DNA from: Bacteroidales bacterium 52_46
Lineage (GTDB): Bacteria; Bacteroidota; Bacteroidia; Bacteroidales; Muribaculaceae
Reading direction: 5' to 3'
Assembly: GCA_001915385.1 (NCBI GenBank)
Contig: MNQK01000012.1
Coordinates: 1 to 41,170 of the forward strand
DNA length: 41,170 nucleotides
A program made the position numbers and the translations under genes. This document shows, in pieces, positions 18,723 to 27,353 of this stretch; position 1 is the first letter of the stretch, and each line of letters starts with the position of its first letter. The notes under the pieces were generated by a model, which had not been told where the DNA came from, did not search any database, and worked only from the letters and a program-made list of their open reading frames with translations.

Positions 18723-20729
18723 ATGAAACTATATAAAGCATTAATACCGTTAGCAGTGGCAGGATACTGCCTGTTCACTCCTTCGTGCAACTACCTTGAT
18801 GTCGACGGCTATTTCGACGATACGCTGAAGTATGACTCAGTGTTCGTCAACCGTCAGTATCTCGAGAAATACCTGTGGGGAGCAGCCGGAGAGCTTCCCG
18901 ACGAGAGTGCTATCTTCGGCAACGACGTGATGCCCGGCGAGACCGGGACCGACGAGATATTCACTCTCAACGACTACGGACTGTTCCACGGCAAGGCGCT
19001 GACACTCGGACTCGTGTCGCCCGCCGACCTGCGCGGCATGAACTCGTGGCCCAGCTGCTACAAGGCTATCCGCAAGGCCAACACCATCTTGGCGCGCATC
19101 AACGAGTGCAAGGACCTCTCGACCGTGCAGCGCTCCGAAATCGTGGGCTACGCTCACTTCCTCCGCGGATATTCTTACTACATCATCCTGATGAACTACG
19201 GCCCCGCCGTGATACTCGGCGACGATATTCTCGACAACAACGAGGAGGCAAGCTACTACGCACGTTCGCGCGCCACGTTCGACGAGACCGTCGATTATAT
19301 CTGCGACGAGCTTGAAACTGCCGCCCAGTTCATACCCGCCGATGTCGACATAGCCAACTTCGGCCGTCCGACACGCGGCGCCGCCTACGCAATCATAGCC
19401 CGCGTGCGTCTGCATGCGGCATCGCCCTCGTTCAACGGCGGTCCTTCGGCCACCCGCTATTTCGCCGGCTGGAACCGCTCTACCGACGGTACTCCCTACG
19501 TGAGCCAGACTTACGACGAGCGTAAATGGGCTCTCGCTGCCGCCGCATGCCGCCGTGTCATTGACATGAACCGGTATCAGATACATACCGTAGAGCGCGT
19601 ATCGGCCGACGCCGGTGACGCCACCGCCGCCACTCCCGCGCTGCCCGCTACCGTGTCGGACGCCGCGTTCCCCTACGGAGCAGGCGACATCGACCCGCTG
19701 AAATCGTATGCCAACATGTTCAACGGCACCACTTACGCCGTGCAGAACAAGGAGCTTATCTGGGGCAAGCAGTCAGGCTCAATACAGGAGTTCACCCGCC
19801 AGTCGTTCCCCATCTACATGGGCGGATACAACAGTATGTGCGTGCCTCAGAAGGTGGTCGACGAGTATCGCATGCGCGACGGCAAGACCATAGAGGAAGC
19901 GCGCCAGACAGGCGAATACTCCGAGACAGGCAACTCGCGCGTGCTCTCATATTTCTCGGGCTACAGAATACTCCGCGGCACCTACAACATGTATGTAAAC
20001 CGCGAGATGCGTTTCTACGCCTGCGTGGGCTACAACGGCTGCTACTGGCCCGCCACATCATGCAACAACAATAACTTCCGTCAGCAGACCGTATGGTACT
20101 ACAACGGCGGCAACGCGGGCAAGGACAAGGCAATTGCAGAACCCCGCAACTACTGCGCCACCGGATATGTGCTCAAGAAATATGTACATCCGGAGGACAA
20201 CTGGTACAACGGCGACGGCTCTACCCGCACGGGCAAGACATTCCCCATCATACGCTACGCCGAGATACTGCTGTCGTATGCCGAAGCTGTCAACCATCTG
20301 ACCGGCACGCATACCGTGGAGCTCCCCTCGGGACAGACCTACACGCTCTCAAGGGCATCCGATCTTGACGACGCCGTGTTCTATTTCAACCAGATACGTT
20401 TCCGCTCCGGCCAGCCGGCAATCGAAGCCGACGAATACAACGACGAGGAGTCATTTGAGAAACAGATACGCCACGAGCGTTTCATCGAGTTCTTCGCCGA
20501 GGGACGCCGTTTCTACGACCTGCGCCGCTGGGGCACCCTCGAGCAGGAGGAAAGCCTTCCCATCACCGGCATGAATGTCGAGGCTGCCGCCAACGGATTC
20601 TACTCGCGCACGGTTGTCAACCATGCCGACTACCGCAACCGTGTATGCGACAAGAAGATGGTGTTCCTGCCGATACACCGTGACGAAATCAGAAAATCGA
20701 GACTGCTCGACCAGAATCCCGGATGGTAA
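18723..20729 (+). CDS. SusD/RagB-family surface glycan-binding lipoprotein
   Basis: From the ATG at 18723 the product has 668 residues. A lipoprotein signal ends at lipobox TPSC (MKLYKALIPLAVAGYCLF...), followed by NYLDVDGYFDD, typical of SusD. The N-terminal TPR-rich half includes SWPSCYKAIRKANTILARI and AHFLRGYSYY. The C-terminal SusD signature FIEFFAEGRRFYDLRRWG lies near residue 610. It forms the lid on SusC and binds the substrate. An in-frame GTG at 18714 adds only MNT before the ATG and is less likely. At 668 residues it is longer than the common 500-600, with insertions around the middle (about 285-470). The next gene follows 41 bases later. Confidence 0.96.
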   Translation: MKLYKALIPLAVAGYCLFTPSCNYLDVDGYFDDTLKYDSVFVNRQYLEKYLWGAAGELPDESAIFGNDVMPGETGTDEIFTLNDYGLFHGKALTLGLVSPADLRGMNSWPSCYKAIRKANTILARINECKDLSTVQRSEIVGYAHFLRGYSYYIILMNYGPAVILGDDILDNNEEASYYARSRATFDETVDYICDELETAAQFIPADVDIANFGRPTRGAAYAIIARVRLHAASPSFNGGPSATRYFAGWNRSTDGTPYVSQTYDERKWALAAAACRRVIDMNRYQIHTVERVSADAGDATAATPALPATVSDAAFPYGAGDIDPLKSYANMFNGTTYAVQNKELIWGKQSGSIQEFTRQSFPIYMGGYNSMCVPQKVVDEYRMRDGKTIEEARQTGEYSETGNSRVLSYFSGYRILRGTYNMYVNREMRFYACVGYNGCYWPATSCNNNNFRQQTVWYYNGGNAGKDKAIAEPRNYCATGYVLKKYVHPEDNWYNGDGSTRTGKTFPIIRYAEILLSYAEAVNHLTGTHTVELPSGQTYTLSRASDLDDAVFYFNQIRFRSGQPAIEADEYNDEESFEKQIRHERFIEFFAEGRRFYDLRRWGTLEQEESLPITGMNVEAAANGFYSRTVVNHADYRNRVCDKKMVFLPIHRDEIRKSRLLDQNPGW

Positions 20730-20770
20730 TGTACCGCTACAGGCTACTCATATAAAAATATCAACAGATT

Positions 20771-21721
20771 ATGAAGATAAAATATATAATACCAGTGATG
20801 GCAGCTGCGGCCATGATGACCGCATGCGACGAAAACGACCAGTTCAAGGGTGAACTCTATGAGAAAGTCATCTATGTGCTGAGCGACAATGACCATATAT
20901 TCTCGAGCGTGCACCAGCTCGGCGAGACTTCCGACGGATATCTCACCATATATTGCGGTGGCACCGAGCACATCACGCAGGATGTGAAGGTGGAGGTAGA
21001 GCCGTACCGGCAGGCGCTCGACGACTACAACTATATCAACTTCGACCTCGACGAGTCGCGCTACGCACGTCTGCTCGATCCGGCGCACTACACCATCGAA
21101 AGCTACAGCACGGTGCTCAGTGCCAACAGCCCCGACTATTATTCGCTCATACCTATAAAAGTGAATCCCGACGGACTGTCGCCCGACTCGACCTACATCA
21201 TCCCGATGCGCATCAAGTCGGTGAGCGACCACCGTGTCAACCCCGACAAGGACAAAGTGCTGTACCGTGTGGTACTTGCCAATAAGTTCGCCACGATGGA
21301 ACACACCACCTACTACCAGATGACCGGTGTGGAGACTCTCGGGCTTGCGGCGGGTGACAATGCGAGCGGTATCTCAGTGACGCGCGTCGTTGCGCCCTTG
21401 TCGAAGAATCAAGTAAGAATGTTTGCCGGCACGCACTCCTATGTGCCCAACAACGTGACGCTCGAGGAAATCGACACTTATGCGATGACAGTGACGCTTA
21501 ACGACGACCATACTGTCAGCATCGAGCCTTACGGCAGCATCGAGGTGGAGCAGCTCGACAATCCCGAAAGCAACTGCTGGGAGTACAACGAGAAGGGTTG
21601 GCTCATGCTGTACATGAACTACCGCTATAAGGATACCGTCACATACAACGGTACCACGGAGACATGCTGGGTGACGATGGAGGAGACCAATACCCTCAAG
21701 CCCGAACAACTCGAAAAGTGA
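20771..21721 (+). CDS. DUF1735-type surface lipoprotein (putative SGBP)
   Basis: The 316-residue product has a lipoprotein signal with lipobox MTAC followed by DENDQ. It contains a DUF1735-like immunoglobulin-like domain (about 25-170; typical are YEKVIYVLSDND near the start and GLSPDSTYIIPMRI near residue 145) and a second beta-rich part (about 175-316) that looks like DUF4361. Proteins of this type sit after susD and bind glycan at the surface beside SusCD. No enzymatic motif is visible. It is the last gene of the core PUL transcript; a small hairpin lies seven bases beyond its stop. Confidence 0.85.
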   Translation: MKIKYIIPVMAAAAMMTACDENDQFKGELYEKVIYVLSDNDHIFSSVHQLGETSDGYLTIYCGGTEHITQDVKVEVEPYRQALDDYNYINFDLDESRYARLLDPAHYTIESYSTVLSANSPDYYSLIPIKVNPDGLSPDSTYIIPMRIKSVSDHRVNPDKDKVLYRVVLANKFATMEHTTYYQMTGVETLGLAAGDNASGISVTRVVAPLSKNQVRMFAGTHSYVPNNVTLEEIDTYAMTVTLNDDHTVSIEPYGSIEVEQLDNPESNCWEYNEKGWLMLYMNYRYKDTVTYNGTTETCWVTMEETNTLKPEQLEK

Positions 21722-21727
21722 TTGCGC

Positions 21728-21746
21728 GTCAATAACCCGGATTGAC
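21728..21746 (+). terminator. Weak hairpin after the core PUL
   Basis: GTCAAT and ATTGAC pair across a seven-base loop right after the stop codon of the DUF1735 gene. There is no T-run downstream, so termination here is uncertain. Confidence 0.25.
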
Positions 21747-21778
21747 CTTATATGGACCGATTTACTTAAGGAGCATGG

Positions 21779-21860
21779 AGTGGAGTGGGGGCGTCCCGCC
21801 CCCGTGGTAACTTTTGTAACTTAAAATAATAGCACGGGGGCGGGACGCCCCCGCTCCACT
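21779..21860. repeat. Double-hairpin intergenic palindromic repeat, copy C
   Basis: Arms GGGGGCGTCCCGCCCCCGTGG and its reverse complement face each other; the palindrome extends outward as AGTGGAG/CTCCACT. The triplet at the arm-hairpin loop (TCC against GGA) differs from copy B (TCT against AGA), and in both copies the two arms still match each other, as expected if symmetry is maintained. Confidence 0.85.
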
Positions 21861-21926
21861 CAACTCAGCTGAAGTAAACAGCGATAAATCGCGTCCCTAC
21901 AGGGTACAACACAAATGATATGTTTA

Positions 21927-22063
21927 AGAGCTTGTCTAAAATTTATATTACTTTGCTTTTGAGGGTCTTGTCAGCGTCTTTTTGCTCGCTCTTCAGTCAC
22001 GTAGCTACGGCTACGCTCCCTCAACCTCTCAAAATCTGCATCATATAAATTTAGACAAGCTCT
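21927..22063. mobile_element. MITE-like inverted-repeat element, about 137 bp
   Basis: Terminal inverted repeats of about 21 bases read AGAGCTTGTCTAAA-ATTTATAT on the left (21927-21948) and the reverse complement on the right (22043-22063). The interior includes GTCACGTAGCTACGGC, itself palindromic around GTAGCTAC. It contains no coding capacity. Such non-coding elements need a transposase supplied elsewhere; none is in this window. No clear target-site duplication was identified. Confidence 0.65.
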
Positions 22064-22118
22064 AAGTTATTTAAATATTAATTTGTAAAATTAAGCGAAA
22101 TATTTAACAATTATAATT

Positions 22119-22126
22119 TAATTTTG
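22119..22126 (+). promoter_or_regulatory. Candidate -7 box for the second enzyme operon
   Basis: TAATTTTG matches TAnnTTTG and lies 41 bases before the GH92 start, giving a short leader. A TTTG (22082-22085) is present 33 bases upstream, too far for the usual spacing. Confidence 0.33.
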
Positions 22127-22167
22127 TGCTTTAATTATTAATACAAACCTGACATATCACATCGCAA

Positions 22168-24411
22168 ATGAAGCCAACTGACAGAAAGAGAACCATGAAG
22201 TCAGGTGTCGCGTCATTGCTGCTGTCGGCCTTTGTGGCCGGGAGTGCCTTTGCCGCAAAGACACCGGTAGATTATGTAAACCCGTATATGGGCAATATCA
22301 GCCATTTGCTGATGCCTACGTTTCCCACCGTCCACCTGCCCAACGGCATGATGAGGGTGTATCCCGTGAGGGGATCGTATACGGAGAGCAGCGTCAACGG
22401 GCTTCCGCTGTTGGTTGTCAACCACCGCGAATGCCAGGCATTCAACTTGTCGGCCACGCAAAGTTCCGGTGCTGACGACACGCTTCCTTACTCCATTGTC
22501 ACCGATTACGACAACGAGGAAATCACTCCTTACTACTACGCAACCGACATCGACGGCCAGAACATACGCGCCGAGTTCACTCCTGCCGCGCACTCGGCCG
22601 TCTACCGTCTGTCGCCCGACCCCGAGGGGGGCGACATGACCCTGATACTCAATGCCCGCAACGGCGAGATGAACATTGACGGACGCAGCATGAGCGGCTA
22701 CCAGTACTCATGGGGCGGGATTAAAGTCTACATCTATGCCGAGGTCGACCGCGTGCCGGTCAGGTCGGGGGTGCTCGCCGGGGGCAGCATGAGCGACCGG
22801 ACTGCAGGCAGCGGTGACGAGGCATGCGCTGTGATGACGTTTGACTCCACGCTGCCCGTCGAGATGCGCTACGGCGTGTCGTATATCGACGCGGCTCAGG
22901 CCCGCGAGAACATGAAGCGCGAGGTCGGCGGCTTGAGTTTTGACAAAGTCAAGGCGCAGGCGCGCTCCGAATGGAATGCTGAGCTCGGCAAAATCATGGT
23001 CGAGGGGGGTACGGAGGCCGACAAAGAGGTGTTCTACACGTCACTCTACCGCTGCTACGAGCGTCCGGTCGACATAGCCGAATACGGACGCTATTTCAGC
23101 CCTGCCGACCGTCGGGTGCATGAAGGTGCCCACCATTATACCGACGACTGGCTCTGGGACACCTATCGCGCAACTCACCCGCTGCGCATACTCCTGTCGG
23201 AAAGCCGGGAGGCCGACATGCTCAATTCGCTGATCGACTACGCGCGGCAGTCGGAGCAGAAGTGGCTTCCGACGTTCCCCGCCGTCAGCGGCGACTCCCA
23301 CCGCATGAACTGCAACCACGGCGTGGCCTCGATGGCAGACGCAATGGTCAAGGGCGTCAAAGGTGTCGATTTCGCCGAGGGTTACCGTTACGGCAAAGCG
23401 GCCGTGGAGGACAAGACGCTTGCGCCGTGGCGCAACAGCAAAGCTGGCTATCTCAACAAATTTTACCGCGAGCACGGCTATATTCCGGCACTGCGTCCGG
23501 GCGAGGGGGAGTATCTCGACGAGGTTGACGGCTGGGAGAAGCGTCAGGCTGTGGCCGTGACGCTCGGTACGGCCTACGACGACTGGTGCCTTTCGGTTAT
23601 GGCCGCACGTCTCGGACTCGACGCCGAGGCCGGATACTATGCCGGACGTTCGAAGAACTACCGCAACCTGTTCAATCACGCCACATCGTTCTTTCACCCC
23701 AAGGACAGCGCAGGCAATTTCATCGAGCCGTTCGACTACAAGTTCTCGGGTGGTATCGGAGCGCGCGACTACTACGACGAAAACAACGGCTGGACCTACC
23801 GCTGGGACTGCCAGCACGACATTCCCGGGCTTATAGAGCTGATGGGAGGCGAGAGGAAGTTTATCGCCAATCTTGACGATACGTTCAATGAATGGCTCGG
23901 CAGGAGCAAGTATGAATTTTACAGCGTGCTGCCCGATCAGACAGGCAATGTGGGACAGTTCACCATGGGCAACGAGCCGTCGATGCATATACCGTATCTC
24001 TACAACTATGCCGGCGAGCCGTGGCGCACGCAGCGCCGTGTGCGGCAGCTGATACGGCAGTGGTTCCGTCCCGACGTGATGGGTATGCCGGGCGATGAGG
24101 ACGGAGGCGGACTGTCGTCGTTCGTGGTGTTCTCGATGATGGGATTCTATCCCGTGACCCCCGGTTCGGGAGTATATACTGTCGGCACTCCGTTCTTCAC
24201 GAAAGTGAAACTGCGCATGGAAAACGGCAAGGAGCTTGTCATCGAGGCTCCGGGCAGTTCGGACGACTGCAAGTATATCGGCGCGGCCACGATTGACGGA
24301 CGTGAACTAAGCAAGCCGTGGTTCTCGCACGATGAAATCAGAAACGGTGCAAAAATAAAATTGAAAATGACCGGACGCCATACCGACTGGGGATGTGGAA
24401 AAGACCGGTAA
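22168..24411 (+). CDS. GH92-family alpha-mannosidase (GDED type)
   Basis: The 747-residue product has a signal peptide (MKSGVASLLLSAFVAGSAFA, from residue 10), the GH92 beta-sandwich (about 33-275) and (alpha/alpha)6 barrel (about 285-725). Landmarks are VDYVNPYMGNISH, LWDTYRATHPL, MGNEPSMHIPYLYNY with E603 as candidate general acid, and the acidic cluster GDEDGGGLSSF (642-652) followed by GFYPVTPGS. The first GH92 has GNDDCGQ at the last position, so the two paralogues probably differ in linkage or aglycone preference. The ATG at 22195 is an equally good start, since the signal peptide begins there; the longer form is given. It leads the second enzyme operon. Confidence 0.92.
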   Translation: MKPTDRKRTMKSGVASLLLSAFVAGSAFAAKTPVDYVNPYMGNISHLLMPTFPTVHLPNGMMRVYPVRGSYTESSVNGLPLLVVNHRECQAFNLSATQSSGADDTLPYSIVTDYDNEEITPYYYATDIDGQNIRAEFTPAAHSAVYRLSPDPEGGDMTLILNARNGEMNIDGRSMSGYQYSWGGIKVYIYAEVDRVPVRSGVLAGGSMSDRTAGSGDEACAVMTFDSTLPVEMRYGVSYIDAAQARENMKREVGGLSFDKVKAQARSEWNAELGKIMVEGGTEADKEVFYTSLYRCYERPVDIAEYGRYFSPADRRVHEGAHHYTDDWLWDTYRATHPLRILLSESREADMLNSLIDYARQSEQKWLPTFPAVSGDSHRMNCNHGVASMADAMVKGVKGVDFAEGYRYGKAAVEDKTLAPWRNSKAGYLNKFYREHGYIPALRPGEGEYLDEVDGWEKRQAVAVTLGTAYDDWCLSVMAARLGLDAEAGYYAGRSKNYRNLFNHATSFFHPKDSAGNFIEPFDYKFSGGIGARDYYDENNGWTYRWDCQHDIPGLIELMGGERKFIANLDDTFNEWLGRSKYEFYSVLPDQTGNVGQFTMGNEPSMHIPYLYNYAGEPWRTQRRVRQLIRQWFRPDVMGMPGDEDGGGLSSFVVFSMMGFYPVTPGSGVYTVGTPFFTKVKLRMENGKELVIEAPGSSDDCKYIGAATIDGRELSKPWFSHDEIRNGAKIKLKMTGRHTDWGCGKDR

Positions 24412-24447
24412 TAATACTTCTATTTTTTAAGGGAAAAAGACAACACT

Positions 24448-25872
24448 ATGATTGCAATGAAAAAAATAACTGCTGCGATGATGTTAGTGACAGCCGCCTT
24501 TGCGGCGGAGGCGGCAGATGTGCGGCTGATAAGTTCCACTCCCGCCGGGCAGTGGGTCGACTGCGGCAGCATCGAACTGGCGGAATACGACAATACGGTA
24601 AGTCATGACGTGATGGTGACGCGCTACGGCGCACAGACCATGCTGGGGTTCGGCGGCTGTTTCAATGAATTGGGGGGCAAGGCATTGAAAAGTCTCGGAA
24701 AAGAGGAGCGCCAACGGGTGATGGAAATGTTGTTTGACAGTGAGGACGGGCTGAATTTCAGCGTGTGCCGCACTCCTGTCGGCGCCAACGACTTCGCCAC
24801 CGAATGGTACAGCTACGACGAGACTCCGGGCGACTTCGAGTTGCGTAAGTTCTCAATAAAACATGATAAAAAATACCTGATACCCTATATCAAGGAAGCG
24901 CTTGCCATAAATCCGTCGCTGCGCATCTGGGCGTCGCCCTGGAGCGCTCCGCAGTGGTTGAAGACTAACGGCCACTACTCCAACCGTGCCGACGCGATAA
25001 ACGGCCTCGACCCGTCGAAGGAGGTGCCGACCGGCAACGACCAGATGATACTTGAGCCGGAATATCTGACGACTTACAGCAAATATCTGTCGCGCTACGT
25101 CACCGAATACAAGAAGGAGGGGATAGACATATTCATGCTCCAGTTCCAGAACGAGCCGTATACGTTCAATATCTGGCCCAACTGCTCATGGACTCCGGCG
25201 GGGATGACAAAGTTTGTAGGGAGCTACCTCGGTCCTGAGTTCGAGGCGACGCACCCCGACGTGGAATTGTGGCTCGGCACGCTCAATACCGACCGCTTCG
25301 ACCACGTGGAGACGATGCTGTCGGACGAGGCGATGAGCCGATATATCAAAGGTGTAGGCGTGCAGTGGGAAGGAAAGGATATAGTGAAGAAAATATCGGA
25401 GACATATCCCCATCTGCCTATCATACAGACTGAAAACGAATGCGGTGACGGCAGCAACGACTGGGGCGCGGCCGAACACACCTACTGGCTGATGAAAAAA
25501 TATATCGAGGACGGTGCCGGCATGTACATGTATTTCAACATGGTGCTCGGCGATGACTGCCGCAGTTCGTGGGGCTGGAAACAGAACGCCATGGTCGTGG
25601 TCGACACCAAATCAAAAAAGGCCACATTCACTCCCGAGTACTGGCTTATGAAGCATTTCAGCCGCTATGTGCAGCCAGGCGCCAGACGACTTATCACGCT
25701 TGGAAACAATTATAACCTTTCTGCATTTGAGAATGAGGACGGTTCGCGTGTCATTGTGGTGTTCAATCCCGACGAGACGGTGCGCAACATGTCGGTATCG
25801 CTCGGTTGCGACGGCGTCATGAACCTCTCGTTACAGCCAAAATCGTTCAATACGCTTTTAATCACTGAGTAA
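24448..25872 (+). CDS. GH30-family glycoside hydrolase, first of two
   Basis: The 474-residue product has a signal peptide (ends near FAAEAAD, about residue 22) and a GH30 TIM barrel with its linked beta-sandwich (the latter about 385-474). GFGGCFNELGG (67-77) marks the fold start, QNEP gives the acid/base E236, and TENECGDGSND contains the nucleophile (E329 or E331). WASPWSAPQW is also family-typical. GH30 includes beta-1,6-glucanases, beta-glucosidases, beta-xylosidases and endo-beta-1,6-galactanases; overall layout recalls the beta-1,6-glucanase subfamily (GH30_3), but this is not proven. M4 (24457) is an alternative start. It is followed after 34 bases by a second GH30, so the pair looks like a tandem duplication. 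Confidence 0.9.
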   Translation: MIAMKKITAAMMLVTAAFAAEAADVRLISSTPAGQWVDCGSIELAEYDNTVSHDVMVTRYGAQTMLGFGGCFNELGGKALKSLGKEERQRVMEMLFDSEDGLNFSVCRTPVGANDFATEWYSYDETPGDFELRKFSIKHDKKYLIPYIKEALAINPSLRIWASPWSAPQWLKTNGHYSNRADAINGLDPSKEVPTGNDQMILEPEYLTTYSKYLSRYVTEYKKEGIDIFMLQFQNEPYTFNIWPNCSWTPAGMTKFVGSYLGPEFEATHPDVELWLGTLNTDRFDHVETMLSDEAMSRYIKGVGVQWEGKDIVKKISETYPHLPIIQTENECGDGSNDWGAAEHTYWLMKKYIEDGAGMYMYFNMVLGDDCRSSWGWKQNAMVVVDTKSKKATFTPEYWLMKHFSRYVQPGARRLITLGNNYNLSAFENEDGSRVIVVFNPDETVRNMSVSLGCDGVMNLSLQPKSFNTLLITE

Positions 25873-25906
25873 TCGCTAACAGAAGTAACTGCAAATCAAC
25901 CAACAG

Positions 25907-27337
25907 ATGTATTACATGAAAAAGCTAAGTACAGCCGCTATGATAGCGATGGCGGTATGCAGTCTCGCATCAGCGCAGAAAGTGGAGATGTACACCACCA
26001 CCGACAAGGCCCCGTGGAAGCAGGTGAAGAATATAAAATGGAGTGAAAAGGTTCCCGAGGGAAATATACCCGTCGTCACCGTGACGGAAAATACCGCGCA
26101 GACGATTGACGGTATCGGGGGGACATTCAATGAAATAGGCTGGGACATGCTATGCTACCTTGAGCCGGAACAGCGTCAGGCGATAATGGCGGATCTGTTC
26201 GGCGAGGAGGGCGCACGCTTCAATTACTGCCGCATGCCTATAGGCGCGAGTGACTACGGGATGAATTTCTACTCGCTAAACGATGTCATCGACGACTTCG
26301 ACATGGTGAATTTCTCTATTGCGCGCGACCGCCACATACTGTTGCGCTATATCAAGGAGGCGCAGAAAATCAATCCCGAGCTTAAGATGTGGGCTTCGCC
26401 GTGGAGTCCGCCCGGGTGGATGAAGACCAACAACAGCTATGCCAGCGGGTATGACAATGGCGCAGTCAACCATAACGGACTTCAGCGCGAACGCCACCTC
26501 GAACTGCCTACCACGGGCTTCAAGATGCAGGAGGGCTATCTGAAAGCTTACGCGCTCTATTTCGCGAAATTCTGCAAGGCTTACGAGAAGGAAGGAGTGC
26601 ATATCGAAAATATATGCATACAAAACGAGCCGTGTTCCAACCATATATTCCCGAGCTGTCCGTGGCGACCGGAGGATTTGGCTTACTTTGTGGGTCGTTT
26701 CCTCGGACCTCAGTTCGAGAAGGACAGCATAGACACCGAAATCATATTCGGCACGATCAACCGTGACAATCCGGCCTATACCCGTACAGCGCTTGACGAC
26801 CCCGAAGCGGCACGTTATTTCAAGGGGGCAGGTTTCCAGTGGGACGGCAAGGGTGCAATCCCTTATATCAGCAAAGAGTACCCTCACCTGAAGATGATGC
26901 ATACCGAGGCCGAGTGCGGCAACGGCAGCAACGACTGGGGCGCCGCCGAGCATACGTGGTGGCAGATAAGCCATTATCTGCGCAACGGCGCGCGCAACTT
27001 CACGTACTGGAACATGGTGCTTGACGATACGGGCGTCAGTCCGTGGGGCTGGAAGCAGAATGCGCTGATTTCAGTCAATCCAAGGACTCTTGAGGTGACG
27101 TATCACCCCGAGTATTATCTGATGAAGCATCTGGCGAGATATGTAGAGCCCGGCGCGAGCCGTGTGGAGCTTGAGGGTGCCGATGACGATACGCTCGCCT
27201 TTGCCAATCCTGACGGTAAGGAGGTGATAGTGGCCGTGAACCGCAGGGACACGCCCAAGGAAATGACTCTCAGGAATGGAGACAAGTATCTGACAGTCAC
27301 CTTGCAACCAAAGTCGTTCAATACATTATATTACTGA
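25907..27337 (+). CDS. GH30-family glycoside hydrolase, second of two
   Basis: The 476-residue product has a signal peptide (cleaved near ASAQK, residue 24) and the same architecture as its neighbour. DGIGGTFNEIGW (68-79), IQNEP with acid/base E241, and TEAECGNGSNDWGAAEH with the nucleophile (E334 or E336) are clear. The sequence aligns with the upstream GH30 along its length, sharing SNDWGAAEHT, SPWSxP and WGWKQNA, but is strongly diverged elsewhere, including the loop at about 178-210 that would shape the active-site cleft. The two probably have different chain-length or linkage preference. The first codons give MYYMKKL; M4 (25916) is the more usual signal peptide start. The GH3 gene follows after 16 bases. 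Confidence 0.9.
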   Translation: MYYMKKLSTAAMIAMAVCSLASAQKVEMYTTTDKAPWKQVKNIKWSEKVPEGNIPVVTVTENTAQTIDGIGGTFNEIGWDMLCYLEPEQRQAIMADLFGEEGARFNYCRMPIGASDYGMNFYSLNDVIDDFDMVNFSIARDRHILLRYIKEAQKINPELKMWASPWSPPGWMKTNNSYASGYDNGAVNHNGLQRERHLELPTTGFKMQEGYLKAYALYFAKFCKAYEKEGVHIENICIQNEPCSNHIFPSCPWRPEDLAYFVGRFLGPQFEKDSIDTEIIFGTINRDNPAYTRTALDDPEAARYFKGAGFQWDGKGAIPYISKEYPHLKMMHTEAECGNGSNDWGAAEHTWWQISHYLRNGARNFTYWNMVLDDTGVSPWGWKQNALISVNPRTLEVTYHPEYYLMKHLARYVEPGASRVELEGADDDTLAFANPDGKEVIVAVNRRDTPKEMTLRNGDKYLTVTLQPKSFNTLYY

Positions 27338-27353
27338 TAATCAAATAAATCCG

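Larger units (their letters stand above)
21722..22167. other. 446-bp gap separating the two halves of the PUL
   Basis: No gene is seen. It holds the hairpin at 21728-21746, double-hairpin repeat copy C (21779-21860), a tail ending GCGTCCCTAC that also follows copy D, the MITE-like element (21927-22063) and a candidate -7 box at 22119-22126. The break suggests that the downstream enzyme genes have their own promoter. Confidence 0.6.
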
